A stretch of 64,000 nucleotides of DNA from assembly GCF_029227915.1 (NCBI RefSeq), contig NC_079879.1, positions 10,416,001-10,480,000 on the forward strand. Direction: 5' to 3'. Positions 41,601 to 57,057 of this stretch are shown piece after piece. Both the position numbers and the translations under genes were made by a program. This DNA is from Hydractinia symbiolongicarpus. Its lineage: Eukaryota; Cnidaria; Hydrozoa; Anthoathecata; Hydractiniidae. Every line of letters begins with the position of its first letter. The first letter of the stretch is position 1. Under the pieces are notes generated by a model, which was given only the letters and a program-made list of their open reading frames with translations, did not search any database and was not told where the DNA came from.

Positions 41601-44600
41601 CTAAAATAAACATAGATTGTCAGTAGTCAATAGTTTATGTTTTAGTTTATGTTTAAATTCGTTAAGTGATGTAATAGTTTTCATGTCGTTATCAAGAAAT
41701 GTATTCCACAATTTAGGTCCTCTGCTAGTTATAGAGAACTTTGTGATTGTATAATTAGTTCTAGGTTGAAAAAAACTGTTAATTGAAAATCTGGATGGAT
41801 ATTTATGTTGTATCTTCTGAAACATATCATTAAATACTCTTGGTAACATATTGTTTTCAAGCTTAAACATAAAAATAAGAGTTTGATAAATGTTTAGTTG
41901 GTATAAATTCAGTACACTGATCTTTTTGAATAACTCTCTGGAGTGAGTGTACCTGTCAACATTTAAAATAATTCTGATTGCATGTTTTTGTTTATTTTGT
42001 AATTTTGTCAATTTTGTAGCGTTGGTGCTGCACCACGCAATATTTGCATAATTTAGATAGCAGTGAATGAAAGAAGAATATATGTTTTTTAAACAATTCT
42101 GATCTAGAACGAATTTTGCTTTAAATAGGATGCCAATATTCTTTGCGACCTTTTCTTCTAAAATATTTATATGTTCTCTCCAAGTAACATTTTCATCAAG
42201 AATAACTCCTAAAAATTTCATGGATTGTGCTCTTTTTATACTTATATTATTAATAGATAAATCAGGAAGCTTCAATGGCATATCATCTTTTTTATTGTGC
42301 CTGTGAAAAAGTGTGTACTTTGTTTTAGAAATATTTAGGGACAGTCTGTTTGCCTTAAACCATTCTGCCAGCTTAGAGAGTTCATAATTGACTGTGCGAA
42401 ATAATGTTTTTACATCTTTATGTGCATAAAACAGATTTGTATCATCTGCAAATAAAATTGAATGTAAAATATTCGAAGCTTTGTTTAAATCATTTACATA
42501 TATAAGGAATAAGAGTGGTCCTAATATGGAACCTTGTGGAACTCCACAGATGATTGTTTTGTAGTTTGTACTTCCACCGTCAAAGGAAATGTACTGTTTT
42601 CTATTGGATAAATAACTTTCAAACCAGCGAATGTTGGAATTGCGGATACCGTAGTTTTTGAGTTTTTCTAGTAGAATTTTGTGATCTACGGTGTCAAATG
42701 CTTTGCTTAGATCTATAAAAATTCCTAGCATGTACTTGTTTTCGTCAAACGCCTTTGATATTTCATTAACAAGTTTAACTATTGCATGATCAGTAGAATG
42801 ACCTGCTTGAAAGCCAAATTGATTGTCGTATAAAATATTATTAGCAGTTAAAAAAGAGTAAAATCTATTGTACATTATGCGTTCTAGTATTTTTGAGAAA
42901 CATGGAAGAACTGATATTGGTCTATAATTAGATGCATTAGTCTTTTCGCCTGTTTTATATACTGGTAAAACTCTTGCAATTTTAAGTTTTTCAGGAAAAT
43001 ATCCTTGCAGCAGGGAAAGGTTAAATATATGCATTAGTGGAATTTTTAGAGCATTTTTTGTTTGTTTTACAACGTTACTATTGACGTCATCAAAACCTGG
43101 ACTTTTATTTGATTGTAGTGAGTCGATCGCTTTGAATAATTCATTTTCACTTAGTTCGTTATTTTCCATTTGTGCGTTATTAACAGTGAGAAAGGATTTA
43201 AAACTCAAATTGCTAGGTTCAATCTGAGATGCCAGATTTGAACCAACTTTCACAAAAAAATCATTAAGATCCTCAGCTATTAGACACTTGTTCTCGATTT
43301 TATTTCCATCAATATTCAACCTTTTTGGAAGTTTTTCTTTGCTTAGTGTTGTTTTACCTATTACTTCATTGATTATACTCCAAGTTTTCTTCGCATCGTT
43401 TTTATGTTTATTTATCAGTCCACTATAGTAAAATTTCTTGGAGCGCCTCTTAATAGTTTCAAACAAATGTTTATAATGTTTATATTTTCTTTCATTCTCA
43501 AGAGTTCTGCTTTTCAAAAACTTTTCATACAAGCGCTGTTTCTTTTTAGATGATTTTAACAAACCTTTGGTTAACCAAGGGTTTAACAAAGTTTTAATTT
43601 TAACAAATTTTGTTTGTTCTGGGAATGCCTGATCATATTGTTGTTGAAATATTTGAAGAAAGATTTCATAAGCTTTATCAGCATTATTGTTCTCTAAAAC
43701 AAGGCTCCAATCCACACAATACAGCAGGTTATTAAAATAACTAATAGATTTATCATTGATCAATCTTTTTGTTATTTTTATTTTTTCAGAGCAATTGTGT
43801 AATTGAGTCGTTTGTGACGTAAGGAAAATTGGAAAATGATCAGAAATATCTGTTTTAATTATCCCTGTTTTAATTGTTGTATTAGTGAAATCGTTGGTTA
43901 TGATATGATCTATGGCTGTAGCACTTAATCTCGTCACTCGTGTTGGTTTATTTATAAGTGGGATAAACCCATTTTGAAAAACTGAGTTAAAAAAGTTTTG
44001 TACAGATTTGTTTGTGTTAAAATCAAGGACGTTTAGATTGAAATCACCAACGAGGTACACGTTTCTACCCGTGCCTTTGTGATCAGTAAGAATATTTTTC
44101 ACATGATTCTCAAAGTTTTCTATTGATCCTGCAGGTGGCCGGTAGAGTAAATGCATGTGGATGTTTTTAGTTGCTTTGTTTATTATCTCTATACTTAATG
44201 ACTCACAGTCGTTATTGTTAGCGCACGTGTCTGATTTTAGGTTGAATAGAACAGAATTATGAATAAACATGCACACCCCACCGCCTTTCTTTTTGCAATT
44301 TCTAATTTGATGAATTACTGTGTAATTTTGCAATTGAAAATTTGAGTTTTTCTCCATATTTATATCATTACACCACGTTTCGGTAAAGCAAATGATTTTA
44401 AATGTGACTTTCAGGTTATGTAGAAGATGTTTAAAATTTTCAAAATTCTTTTGTATGCTTCTAATATTAAGATGAAGTATTGAAAAAGATTTTATATCTA
44501 TTTCTGTAGAAAGATTTTTTGTATCTGGATTATAATATTTTGCGTTTCTAGTTATCTCATTATTATAAAAATTTATGTCTGGATCAGTTAAATCGTTTAA

Positions 44601-44666
44601 AAGTACAGTTTCGTTACCCTGGAATGGGTCGAATTCCAAGTTTTCGTAGTTCGTTTGTTCAGCCAT
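41601..44666 (-). CDS. ORF2: AP-like endonuclease plus reverse transcriptase
   Basis: 1021 residues without interruption. The endonuclease part (about residues 60-295) shows SILHLNIRS, FTETW, YLVGDFNLN and SDHFPIF, the catalytic signature of EEP-type endonucleases. The reverse transcriptase (about 540-830) shows NYRPISVLPCFSK, FIDLSKAFDTVDHK, GVPQGSILGPLLFLIYVNDL and the FADD active site. The final 200 residues are the usual thumb/C-terminal region. The protein nicks chromosomal DNA and copies its RNA at the nick. RT motifs resemble CR1/Jockey-type LINEs. The start at 44666 is the first ATG of the frame and lies about 60 bases past the ORF1 stop. Confidence 0.92.
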   Translation of the reverse strand: MAEQTNYENLEFDPFQGNETVLLNDLTDPDINFYNNEITRNAKYYNPDTKNLSTEIDIKSFSILHLNIRSIQKNFENFKHLLHNLKVTFKIICFTETWCNDINMEKNSNFQLQNYTVIHQIRNCKKKGGGVCMFIHNSVLFNLKSDTCANNNDCESLSIEIINKATKNIHMHLLYRPPAGSIENFENHVKNILTDHKGTGRNVYLVGDFNLNVLDFNTNKSVQNFFNSVFQNGFIPLINKPTRVTRLSATAIDHIITNDFTNTTIKTGIIKTDISDHFPIFLTSQTTQLHNCSEKIKITKRLINDKSISYFNNLLYCVDWSLVLENNNADKAYEIFLQIFQQQYDQAFPEQTKFVKIKTLLNPWLTKGLLKSSKKKQRLYEKFLKSRTLENERKYKHYKHLFETIKRRSKKFYYSGLINKHKNDAKKTWSIINEVIGKTTLSKEKLPKRLNIDGNKIENKCLIAEDLNDFFVKVGSNLASQIEPSNLSFKSFLTVNNAQMENNELSENELFKAIDSLQSNKSPGFDDVNSNVVKQTKNALKIPLMHIFNLSLLQGYFPEKLKIARVLPVYKTGEKTNASNYRPISVLPCFSKILERIMYNRFYSFLTANNILYDNQFGFQAGHSTDHAIVKLVNEISKAFDENKYMLGIFIDLSKAFDTVDHKILLEKLKNYGIRNSNIRWFESYLSNRKQYISFDGGSTNYKTIICGVPQGSILGPLLFLIYVNDLNKASNILHSILFADDTNLFYAHKDVKTLFRTVNYELSKLAEWFKANRLSLNISKTKYTLFHRHNKKDDMPLKLPDLSINNISIKRAQSMKFLGVILDENVTWREHINILEEKVAKNIGILFKAKFVLDQNCLKNIYSSFIHCYLNYANIAWCSTNATKLTKLQNKQKHAIRIILNVDRYTHSRELFKKISVLNLYQLNIYQTLIFMFKLENNMLPRVFNDMFQKIQHKYPSRFSINSFFQPRTNYTITKFSITSRGPKLWNTFLDNDMKTITSLNEFKHKLKHKLLTTDNLCLF

Positions 44667-44727
44667 TTTTAGAATTAAAATTTAATTACTAGAAATTATT
44701 TGTAGCCTTAGGCTATGTGCAACAAAA

Positions 44728-45600
44728 CTAGGCATTAGCAATCCTATCCCTAAATTCTCGAACTATCAATTTATCATATAACACTACAGCATACCTCCCT
44801 TCCGCCCTGTGTGTTTTCATCTCACCAAACAGTTTCTTCCTAATCATTCTTGTTTCATACGAGAAGTCTTCGTTTATGTAAATTCCTGTCCCTGCAAGTT
44901 TATTAGTATTCTTTAAAAGTTCGGTCTTAGCTTTATAATTTAGAAGCTTCAAAACAATAGTTCGTGCTGGTGGTTTCTGTACATCTTCTTGGTCATAAGT
45001 GTTTTGTTCTGCCTTCTCCTCGTTCTTTTTTCCAATCCTATGCGCGCGCTCAATGACAACATTTTTAACTCCAAGCTTATTCTCAAATAGATCCAAAACT
45101 TTCTTTTCCGTGTCATCCCAGCTCTCACCATCATTCTCCTGCAACCCACTGATCCTTAAGTTGTTCCGTCTCTGTCTATCTTCAAGCTGTCTAAATTTCT
45201 CTCTATCTTCCTCTTCCAGTTCTCTTAATTTCTTTCTATCTTTCTCTTCTTTGTGGTTACTGTGTTTTACCCTTTTTTCCAATTCTTTAATTTTCTTTTC
45301 CTGTATGTCTTGTGTTACGGTAACACTCTCCTCCAGATCTTTTTTCACATCCTCCAATTTTTTAATCCTTTCTTCGTTTGTTGTAACTTTGGATTTAAGT
45401 TCTTTATTTTCATCTTTTAAGCAAGTACATGTTTCTTTTATTTCTTCTAGTTCATTTTTCATTTTATCAAGTCTGTCGTTCAGAATTGCCCTGTTACTAC
45501 TAATAATCTTCAAAATATCTTTTTGTTGCTGTAGAAACATTTCTTTGAATATATCTCTGACTAGCTCAACTGAAATCGTTAAGTTGTCTTCTTTCTCCAT
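44728..45600 (-). CDS. ORF1: coiled-coil RNA-binding protein (L1 ORF1p-like)
   Basis: 290 residues. Residues about 20-135 form a long charged coiled coil; next comes EDRQRRNNLRISGLQE, ERAHRIG and a C-terminal domain, the layout of L1 ORF1p/Transposase_22-type proteins that trimerise and coat element RNA. The combination with a CR1/Jockey-like ORF2 is frequent in invertebrate LINEs. The frame is intact and the start at 45600 is the first ATG. Confidence 0.85.
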   Translation of the reverse strand: MEKEDNLTISVELVRDIFKEMFLQQQKDILKIISSNRAILNDRLDKMKNELEEIKETCTCLKDENKELKSKVTTNEERIKKLEDVKKDLEESVTVTQDIQEKKIKELEKRVKHSNHKEEKDRKKLRELEEEDREKFRQLEDRQRRNNLRISGLQENDGESWDDTEKKVLDLFENKLGVKNVVIERAHRIGKKNEEKAEQNTYDQEDVQKPPARTIVLKLLNYKAKTELLKNTNKLAGTGIYINEDFSYETRMIRKKLFGEMKTHRAEGRYAVVLYDKLIVREFRDRIANA

Positions 45601-45869
45601 ATTTTTATTTAGCTATTATCTATTTATTTTTATTTCTTAAACTCAGGGACCTAGAAATAGTGTGAGTTTTTTTTATCTGTGATGAAATGGAGTTTCTTGC
45701 TTTTAGGTACACGTTCTGTGGAGAGAACTTTGAATGGAAAGCATTACAACCATGCCATACGCACGTTGAAGTACGTTTATGAAGCGCTTTTTCGCTTAAA
45801 AATTGAACACTTGAACACTGGTTAGTACAGCATGGTAAAAATCTCAATGACTACATTTTAACGGAGGAG

Positions 45870-47562
45870 TTCCAAACGTGCTTAAAAGAGGTACAAATAC
45901 TTTAGCTTGTTTTGTTTCTTTGGACCTTTTTTGACTTTTTAGAGCAGCATATTTTCAGATGGTTATTCATTTTACTGTTCAGGTTTCATTTCAATCTTTC
46001 TAAGATGTGGCTGGCCTTGAAGTTCTGTTTGAACTGATGGAAGAGTACGAACGTGATATTATACAAGCAGGTAAAACAGCATTGTATTGGTTGTCTTTCA
46101 TGGAGATGATGGACGTGTTGCTTGGATTTATACGAGGTTTAAAAATTGGTAACTGGTAATTACACCTACACGCAACACGCCAAATGCTGTCACGGTTTTT
46201 TGCATACGACCGTCCCAATTAATCCCGCTATTGTACATTCCATGTCATGGAGATGCTGGAATATGTGAGGAATTCACGTAAGTCTAATATTTCGTAATGC
46301 GTTGGCAACTTGTGGTTTAAACATGTAGTTTTTTGAGAAAATTTATTAAAACTTTTTAGTAACGGAAATTTTGCGGTTAGAAGATCTCCTGGAAAATTCA
46401 ATAAAATTCCCAGTGACCAATGCATAGAGCAAACCATTAACAGATAACAAAAATTTCATGGTGGAATAACTGGATACAGCACTTCTCCTGGGACTATACA
46501 AAGATGGGTATTTACTAGCCACACTGTTGCAAAATGTATAAGTATCCTCGAAGACATGCTGACAATCAAACAAAAAATGTCACATCCCAAAGAATTAGGT
46601 AAATCCAGAATGGAATTCGTTACTGACCAGTACTTCCAGAAGTCTGTGAAAGGCTATGAGAGAAGCAGACGTACCGCAGATGGAACACTCCGAGTACGCA
46701 TCGAAGAAGAGATCAAAAGAAGCCATCCCAGCTGAAGAAGTACATGCGCAACGACGAAAACAAAAAAGAAATCACTCCGTTTTTATTTAACGACTGGTCC
46801 AATGAAAGTCGATTTGTAGGTCTACTAGATCGTCGTGAAATTTACTTCAATTGTTTGTCTTTTACTGTAATTTACTTCAATATGTCGTCAATGGTCGTAT
46901 ATGTTGTGGAGAAGAATCGTCCTTAGAAAACCACCAAGAATAGGCAGACACCAAGGTATTTCTCTGTTGCAACCAGGCAAGCGTGACTGGCGTTGATAAT
47001 GCATGCATCGTAACTGTGGACAGTGACATTGTCATATATGCTGTACATTTTGAAAATAAAATTGGAATCAATATTTATCTACAGATCGGTTCGGGTTGAC
47101 GGAAACGAATCTTAAGTGTGACCAAAATTCGAGATGCTGTTGGTCCCGCAATTGCAGAGGCTCTTCCAGCTTTCCATGCTTTTACAGGTAATGACTTCAC
47201 AAGTGCATTTCACGGCATAGGGGAAGCCATACACGGCATAGGGGAAGCCATACACCTTATTGAAAGCTAACAAAATATTCAAAATGTGTTCCAAGCTAGG
47301 TAAATCTGCGACATTTGATGTTGACCTCTTTCCGCACATTGAGCAATATGTGTGCAAGTTATGTGGAGTCAGTGCAACTAACACAGATGACGCACGCTAC
47401 AACAAGTTCTGTTCGTGTAAACCTACACCTGAGCCGCAACAGCTTCCTCCAACTCGAGATGCACTACTAAATCATTGTAAAAGAGTTTCATATATCCTTG
47501 GAGGAAAGAATACTTTCGCTATTTCGAACTTTTCTTTCGGTCCCTTGGGAGTTCGAGATAAC
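45870..47562 (+). pseudogene. Decayed copy of a large uncharacterised cnidarian repeat-family protein
   Basis: Plus-strand fragments appear in order across several frames: LFELMEEYERDIIQAGKTAL (about 46030), GNFAVRRSPGKFNKIPSDQC (46370), HGGITGYSTSPGTIQRW (46457), KKYMRNDENKKEITPFLFND (46737), VTVDSDIVIYAVHF (47010), KIRDAVGPAIAEALPAFHAF (47125) and CKLCGVSATNTDDARYNKFC (47355). These match, as I recall them, pieces of a family of very long hypothetical proteins repeated in cnidarian and mollusc genomes, probably tied to mobile elements. Stops between most pieces show it is dead. A 21-base unit containing CACGGCATAGGGGAAGCCAT is tandemly duplicated near 47211-47253. Confidence 0.55.
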
Positions 47563-47662
47563 GAGCGTATTTCATGAAAAGTTCGAACTCAAGGGACGAA
47601 GAAAAAGTTCGAGATAGAGAAAGTTCGAGATAACGGAGGTTCGAGATAATGAGCGTCGACTG
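47500..47662. repeat. Inverted-repeat MITE with GTTCGAG words
   Basis: ATTTCGAACTTTTCTTTCGG and CCCTTGGGAGTTCGAGATAA on the left are mirrored by AAGTTCGAACTCAAGGGACG and AAAGTTCGAGATAGAGAAAG on the right. It ends GAGCGTCGACTG followed by TA, a mariner-like terminus. It overlaps the end of the preceding pseudogene. Confidence 0.55.
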
Positions 47663-49492
47663 TACGATTGTGCTGTGTGAATATCAGAAGTTCTCCTAAA
47701 TTTCCCAAAAAAAATTTACTCAGCGCCCCGACTATTAGTTATACTCTATGTAGCTAACCTTCCAATTCCATCTCATTTTAAAGATGCCAAATATAGTCTT
47801 AGCTACTAACTTATAGTGTATATAAGGTAGCTTGCTAGAAATTACTAGGTTTGTCCACTTTAAATCTAGCTAGAGATAGATGAACTTTGTTTCTTAATTT
47901 GATCTTGAGTTGGAAAAAATAAGGTTATAGTATTTTTACTCAACTGTTAAAAGTGTATTAATAAGGAAAGAAACAAAGTTGTCCATTTAAAAGCTTCAAG
48001 ACTTTTTAAATCTCCTAGGTATTTTGATAGCTAGCTATCATTCCATCAAATCATTAAAAATCAAAAATGTAGCTAGAACTTATTCTATAACTTATCCATC
48101 TATAAAGGACGTTTGCACACTTTTGTCACTTTAAACCCCCCTCCCCTTTGATTTTCTGTCTGCTGTTCTCTTAACCCCTGATATTTTCTTCAATTATTGA
48201 AGCAAAGTATTCTTGCACTCATTCTTGCACTTTGGGATAAAAAGTGGACTTTTCACAGTCAGACCTTCACAATAGAAACCTTAATTAAACATAATTTAAA
48301 ACCAAAATGGCTTACTAAAATGATGCTAAATGGCAAAAATTCAGTATCTGAAACATGTTAAAGATTTGACTACAAAAAAAAAAAAAAAGAATTCCTTGAA
48401 AAACCCAGTCTTGTATTTATGAAAGTTTCACCACAAAAATATTTTGACTACGGCATGTGTACACAATTTCATAGGTTGCTTTATCTGAATACTGGCCTTG
48501 ATTGGTTCAACAAGTATTATGACGCAAACCCAACTGCAAGAATAGGTGCTCAGTAAAAGTAGATAAATACCCTGGACAAAAACAACAAAAAATTCTCATT
48601 TAAAATGCTTTTTGTGTAAAATGGATAACAAAACGATTTATATATTGCATTCTTCTCTATAAAAAGACAACTAAATCAATGAGAAATACTAAAACATTAT
48701 CAGTAAAGGATGATTTCTACTTTTAATGTTTTCACAACCCACAATTTGAAATTTACAAAGTTGGTTTCACAAGTTTCAAAGCTACTTTTGAAAATCCTGC
48801 ATGCTTTATTCTTTTTTCAATCTTTTTTTCATGTGTGTTAATGTGAGTGTGAGGATCAAATATATAATAACAATTAAAGTGTTTTTGAACACTTTACATT
48901 TTTAAATATCTCATCTAGGAATTTGAAACTATTTTTTTTATTGTCACATAATAATTATAACAGATTGTCTGTAACAGTGATGTATAAAGATTCTTTTCTA
49001 ATGTTTATATAATATTCGTTACCATTTATTTGTTATCCTGTTACTTCAAAAATAGTCACTTTTTTATTGTGTATATAAATATATATATTTTTTAATAACA
49101 TGTCCAGACATATCTGACATGATAGTATATATTTACTAAAACTATTTAACACCATTGCTTTTTATAGTACATGTGAAGTATGTTTATCATATATTTTGTA
49201 ATTTTGCTAAATGCACTTTCTTATACCTCATTATGGCACAAATTTTTCAGAGATTTGTCTCTGTTACAGGCAATCTTCTCTAAAGTAAGAATCATTTCAC
49301 TTTTTTTGTCCCAATCTTGTAGATTGTCTTCAAGAATAAATACAAAAATTAACGGCATATTGGCTGGTAATTGGCTGGTTTATCTTCAAAATGCAAATTT
49401 TCTTGCCTAAAATTTCTTATGGAACAGGAACTTCTGTTTCTAAAGTGCAGGATTTAAAAACTTCGTGCAGACTTTAGGTTTCTTTGTTTCAG
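47663..49492. other. Intergenic or upstream intron region, no exon recognised
   Basis: AT-rich DNA before the BTB gene. A 5' non-coding exon of that gene could be here, because the first coding exon seems to begin at a splice acceptor (TTTGTTTCAG, ending 49492). I cannot locate it. Confidence 0.45.
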
Positions 49493-49515
49493 GAATTACC
49501 CACCAAAACATAAAA

Positions 49516-53996
<4,481 letters not shown>

Positions 53997-54474
53997 AGCT
54001 TTAAGCCGTCATATTAAATTCAGTTATATTTGCAAATACAGTGTAATTCTAGTAACTGGAAACCCCAAACACTCGAATAATCAAATCGTCTAGTGGGAGT
54101 ACCTTTTTTTAATAAGAAACCACTCTATAAAAAACCTTAAGCTTAGAAAGAGAAAAATTTTAAGAAACTGTTAGAAAACTTTAGCAGATGGAGAAAACCT
54201 ATAATATTAGGAAATTATACAGACAACAGAAAGAATAAGTATATCAAATGTCGTTTGTATATCCAAAACCATAGTCCAAACCTTATAAAAGCCTTGTTGT
54301 TAAAAAAATGTTACATGGTGAAGAAACCTTTGAGGCTCAAAATCAAAATTTTAGAAAACGTGCATCATTTTAAATTTTTTTCCTTAATACGGAAAGAAAA
54401 CTATGTTTTGCAAGGTTGCATTTCCAAATTTTGAATACATTTCTGTTAGTTTTTACTTTTTTTTTTTTAAATAT

Positions 54475-54507
<33 letters not shown>

Positions 54508-56360
54508 TTTATAAACTGGCATTTAAGAAATCTAATCCCTTCGGAAATTTATATAATCCCTGAAATTTTATACTCCCCTGAGATTCCCTTTATTTCAATT
54601 GTTTGTGAATTTGTCTATGTGTAATTGTTAATTGGTTTTTACGGTTTCCTGCTGTTAAATCTGTTGTTATAACTTACTTTATTCAATTCAATTTTCAATT
54701 GAGCGCCCCACTCAAATAAGCGCCCCTTTTGAATAAGCGCCCCACCTTTAAAGCAGAAATTTTAAATGGGCACCCAAAGAGCTTATTTAATCATTTACGG
54801 TACTTAGTTAATATTAGCTGTGCTATTTATATGATTGTAAATAAATTATTGTCAATATGTTTCATGAACAGGTTTTTTATTGACTTTTATAAATTTAGTA
54901 GTGACAGCCTCCTTTTCGTGAGAGAAGAAATTTTCTTTTATTCTAAATGTACATCAAATGAAAGTAGATTTTGAAGTTGTCTTCCACGGCTTTTACTGTA
55001 TTTGGAGGACGTCTCAACTGCTTATTTGTTGTCCCTGTAGAAGAAAGGTGCTTATTTATTTCAATTTTTAAAATAAAAAGAGAATTATGTTTATTTTTTT
55101 TAATGGAATTATTTTATTAAGTGAAAAAAATATTTTAAAAGACGTGAAATCTGTTTTCATGTTATGAAATTTCATCTCCTAATACCAGCACCAAGATATT
55201 TGTCAAAACTGTATGGTGCTCCTGTGACTAGCCAGGACGTGAGCGTCTCTCTTCGCGTCCGGGAAAAATGTCTAAAGACGAACTCCACTCCAACAAATTT
55301 CCCACGATAGGTGTGCAGTTGGAAATTATTGTTGCAATCGTTTTCTTTCCCAGAATAAAAGAAAACGAAGCAGTAACAATTCTGCAACATGATTTATTAT
55401 TTTATTTTCTTCTATAGTTTTTTTCTTGTGTTCTGATACAAAATGATTGGCCAAAAAATGTTGTACGAAAAAAGTAGTATATTTTTAAATTTTAAAATGA
55501 ACTGTTTCACTAACTTAATATTATTGCGATAAAAACATCAAAACCCTTGTTGTTCATGTTGCATCTCCGTTGACGCATATTCTAAATTGTTGCATTACAG
55601 ACTGCATATTTCCATCTCAGTGCTTTAAATCCATCTGAACAAAGTAATTATCTTCCCATTAGCGTATTACCAGTTTTGCCAAAAAAATATTCGAACGGAT
55701 TATGTTGAAGCAGATTACCATTATACTACGAAATGTGGTCACTATTTCTTAAATTGCATTTTAAAACCACTGCTCGACCTAATTTACAGATTTGATATCT
55801 TTGCCAGTATGTCAAATATTTGTATGATAGATGGCACAATATTTAAAATACAGTTCTTTATCCAACCTTGTTCCCGGCGTCTGTTGTATCTTCTTTATCT
55901 CAGGATGACGAGATCGCCGTCCGATGTTAGAAAAGATACAAGATGCCCTTATCTTATTAATACTACAATTTGCACTTTTGCTAATTTAACTTTGCTATTT
56001 AATTAGTTATCTTCATTCTCAGCCGTCTAATTGCGGTTTTTAGACTCTAGATAACGATAAGTTTTGTTTGTTTGCTGTTTGTTGTTTGCTTGTTTGTTTT
56101 ACCTACGTTACATAAATATTCCTTACGCATTTCTTGCCATTGTGGTTAATAGATGTCAGAAATATATCGAATATTGTTATTATTATTTCAAATTATTCCG
56201 CCCAGCTTGTTGTAAAATTGCTGATCAGTGATATCAGATCATCAGATTAACGGCTGGTATAGATTTATACGCAAAAAGAAGGATGAATTTTGATTTCGGG
56301 TTTTTCCGGCTACCGTAGAGTTAGATTCTCGTTTATTTCGCGCAAACAAAAAGTTTTAAA
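53997..56360. other. Intergenic region with small repeats
   Basis: Contains a (TA)n run (about 54472-54508), a cluster of AATAAGCGCCCC words at 54700-54750 typical of a MITE subterminus, and at 55865-55945 a repeat shared with cathepsin copy 2 intron 1 (GCCGTYCGATRT and AAAAGATA.AAGATG words). A minus-strand frame at 55172-55390 (72 codons) has no recognisable family and is left uncalled. Confidence 0.5.
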
Positions 56361-56480
56361 ATGGCAGGTGTCTGGAAGCGGGATCCAGAATGGAAAGGAT
56401 TGATTTGTTTTGTTGTTCTCTCTGGTTTAGTTTTGTTTCTTATTCTCTGCTTTTTTTTAAAAAAATATTTTAATGGATAG
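56361..56480 (+). CDS. Candidate 39-residue membrane micropeptide
   Basis: MAGVWKRDPEWKGLICFVVL continues as a hydrophobic helix and ends with a basic KKYFNG tail: a plausible single-pass small membrane protein with a Trp-rich cytosolic head. The context AAAATGG around the ATG is favourable for initiation. No homologous family is recognised, no intron is needed, and only one frame supports it, so it may be chance. Confidence 0.35.
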   Translation: MAGVWKRDPEWKGLICFVVLSGLVLFLILCFFLKKYFNG

Positions 56481-56755
56481 TTACCTAGGCTGTAGCAGGC
56501 TACATGCAGGTTAGTGTTAAGTGTTGATAAGAATTGTTTAAATTATAAAACAAAAGTGAATAATAATAGTGCCTTTCAGGGCCTTTTGGTTCACACAAAG
56601 TTACATAAATTCAATAAACTTGCCTATAGCTTGATTTGACAAAGCAAGGAATATAATATCGGCACTGATTTTCTAACTTCTTATAATAGATCGAGACCAA
56701 TTTGATGTCTTATTTTTTAGGTTTATTTTTCCTCATGTTTTTGCATATTTAAGAA

Positions 56756-57057
56756 GCCTTCGAAAATTTTTTTGGGGCCCCATTAGCGGTATATTGTCGC
56801 TAAGAGGGGAGGGGGTCTAAAGTTTGAAAAAAAAAATCCGCTAAGGATAGCGAAATTTCAAAAATCTGTTTGTGGCCTGAAAATTCTTTGTCGTTTGTGA
56901 GCATAATTCCTCTTGTCATCAGTTCCGATAACTTTTATCTACAAAATACGCCCCTGAGCCTTCCAAGATGGAAGGAAATGTGCTAAAAGAGGGGGAAGGG
57001 TGTCCGAATCTTAGCGACAATATACCGCTAACAGGGCATGAAAATTTTTTCGAAGGC
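56756..57057. mobile_element. 302-bp MITE with ~46-bp inverted ends
   Basis: Both ends start GCCTTCGAAAA and run through TTAGCGGTATATTGTCGCTA; the inner part is unrelated AT- and G-rich DNA. No coding capacity. Target duplication is not clear. Confidence 0.8.

Larger units (their letters stand above)
41322..45660 (-). mobile_element. Two-ORF non-LTR retrotransposon with poly(A) tail, apparently intact
   Basis: On the minus strand: ORF1 (44728-45600), then ORF2 (41601-44666), a 3' untranslated region, and a tail of about 25 A (41322-41351, seen as T on the plus strand). Both ORFs are uninterrupted, which suggests recent insertion and possible activity. The 5' border is not certain; it lies upstream of 45600, and target duplications were not identified. 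Confidence 0.85.

Noticed and set aside
44999-45640. 213-codon plus-strand Ser/Phe-rich frame
   Set aside because: It is the antisense shadow of the coiled-coil ORF1 of the LINE.
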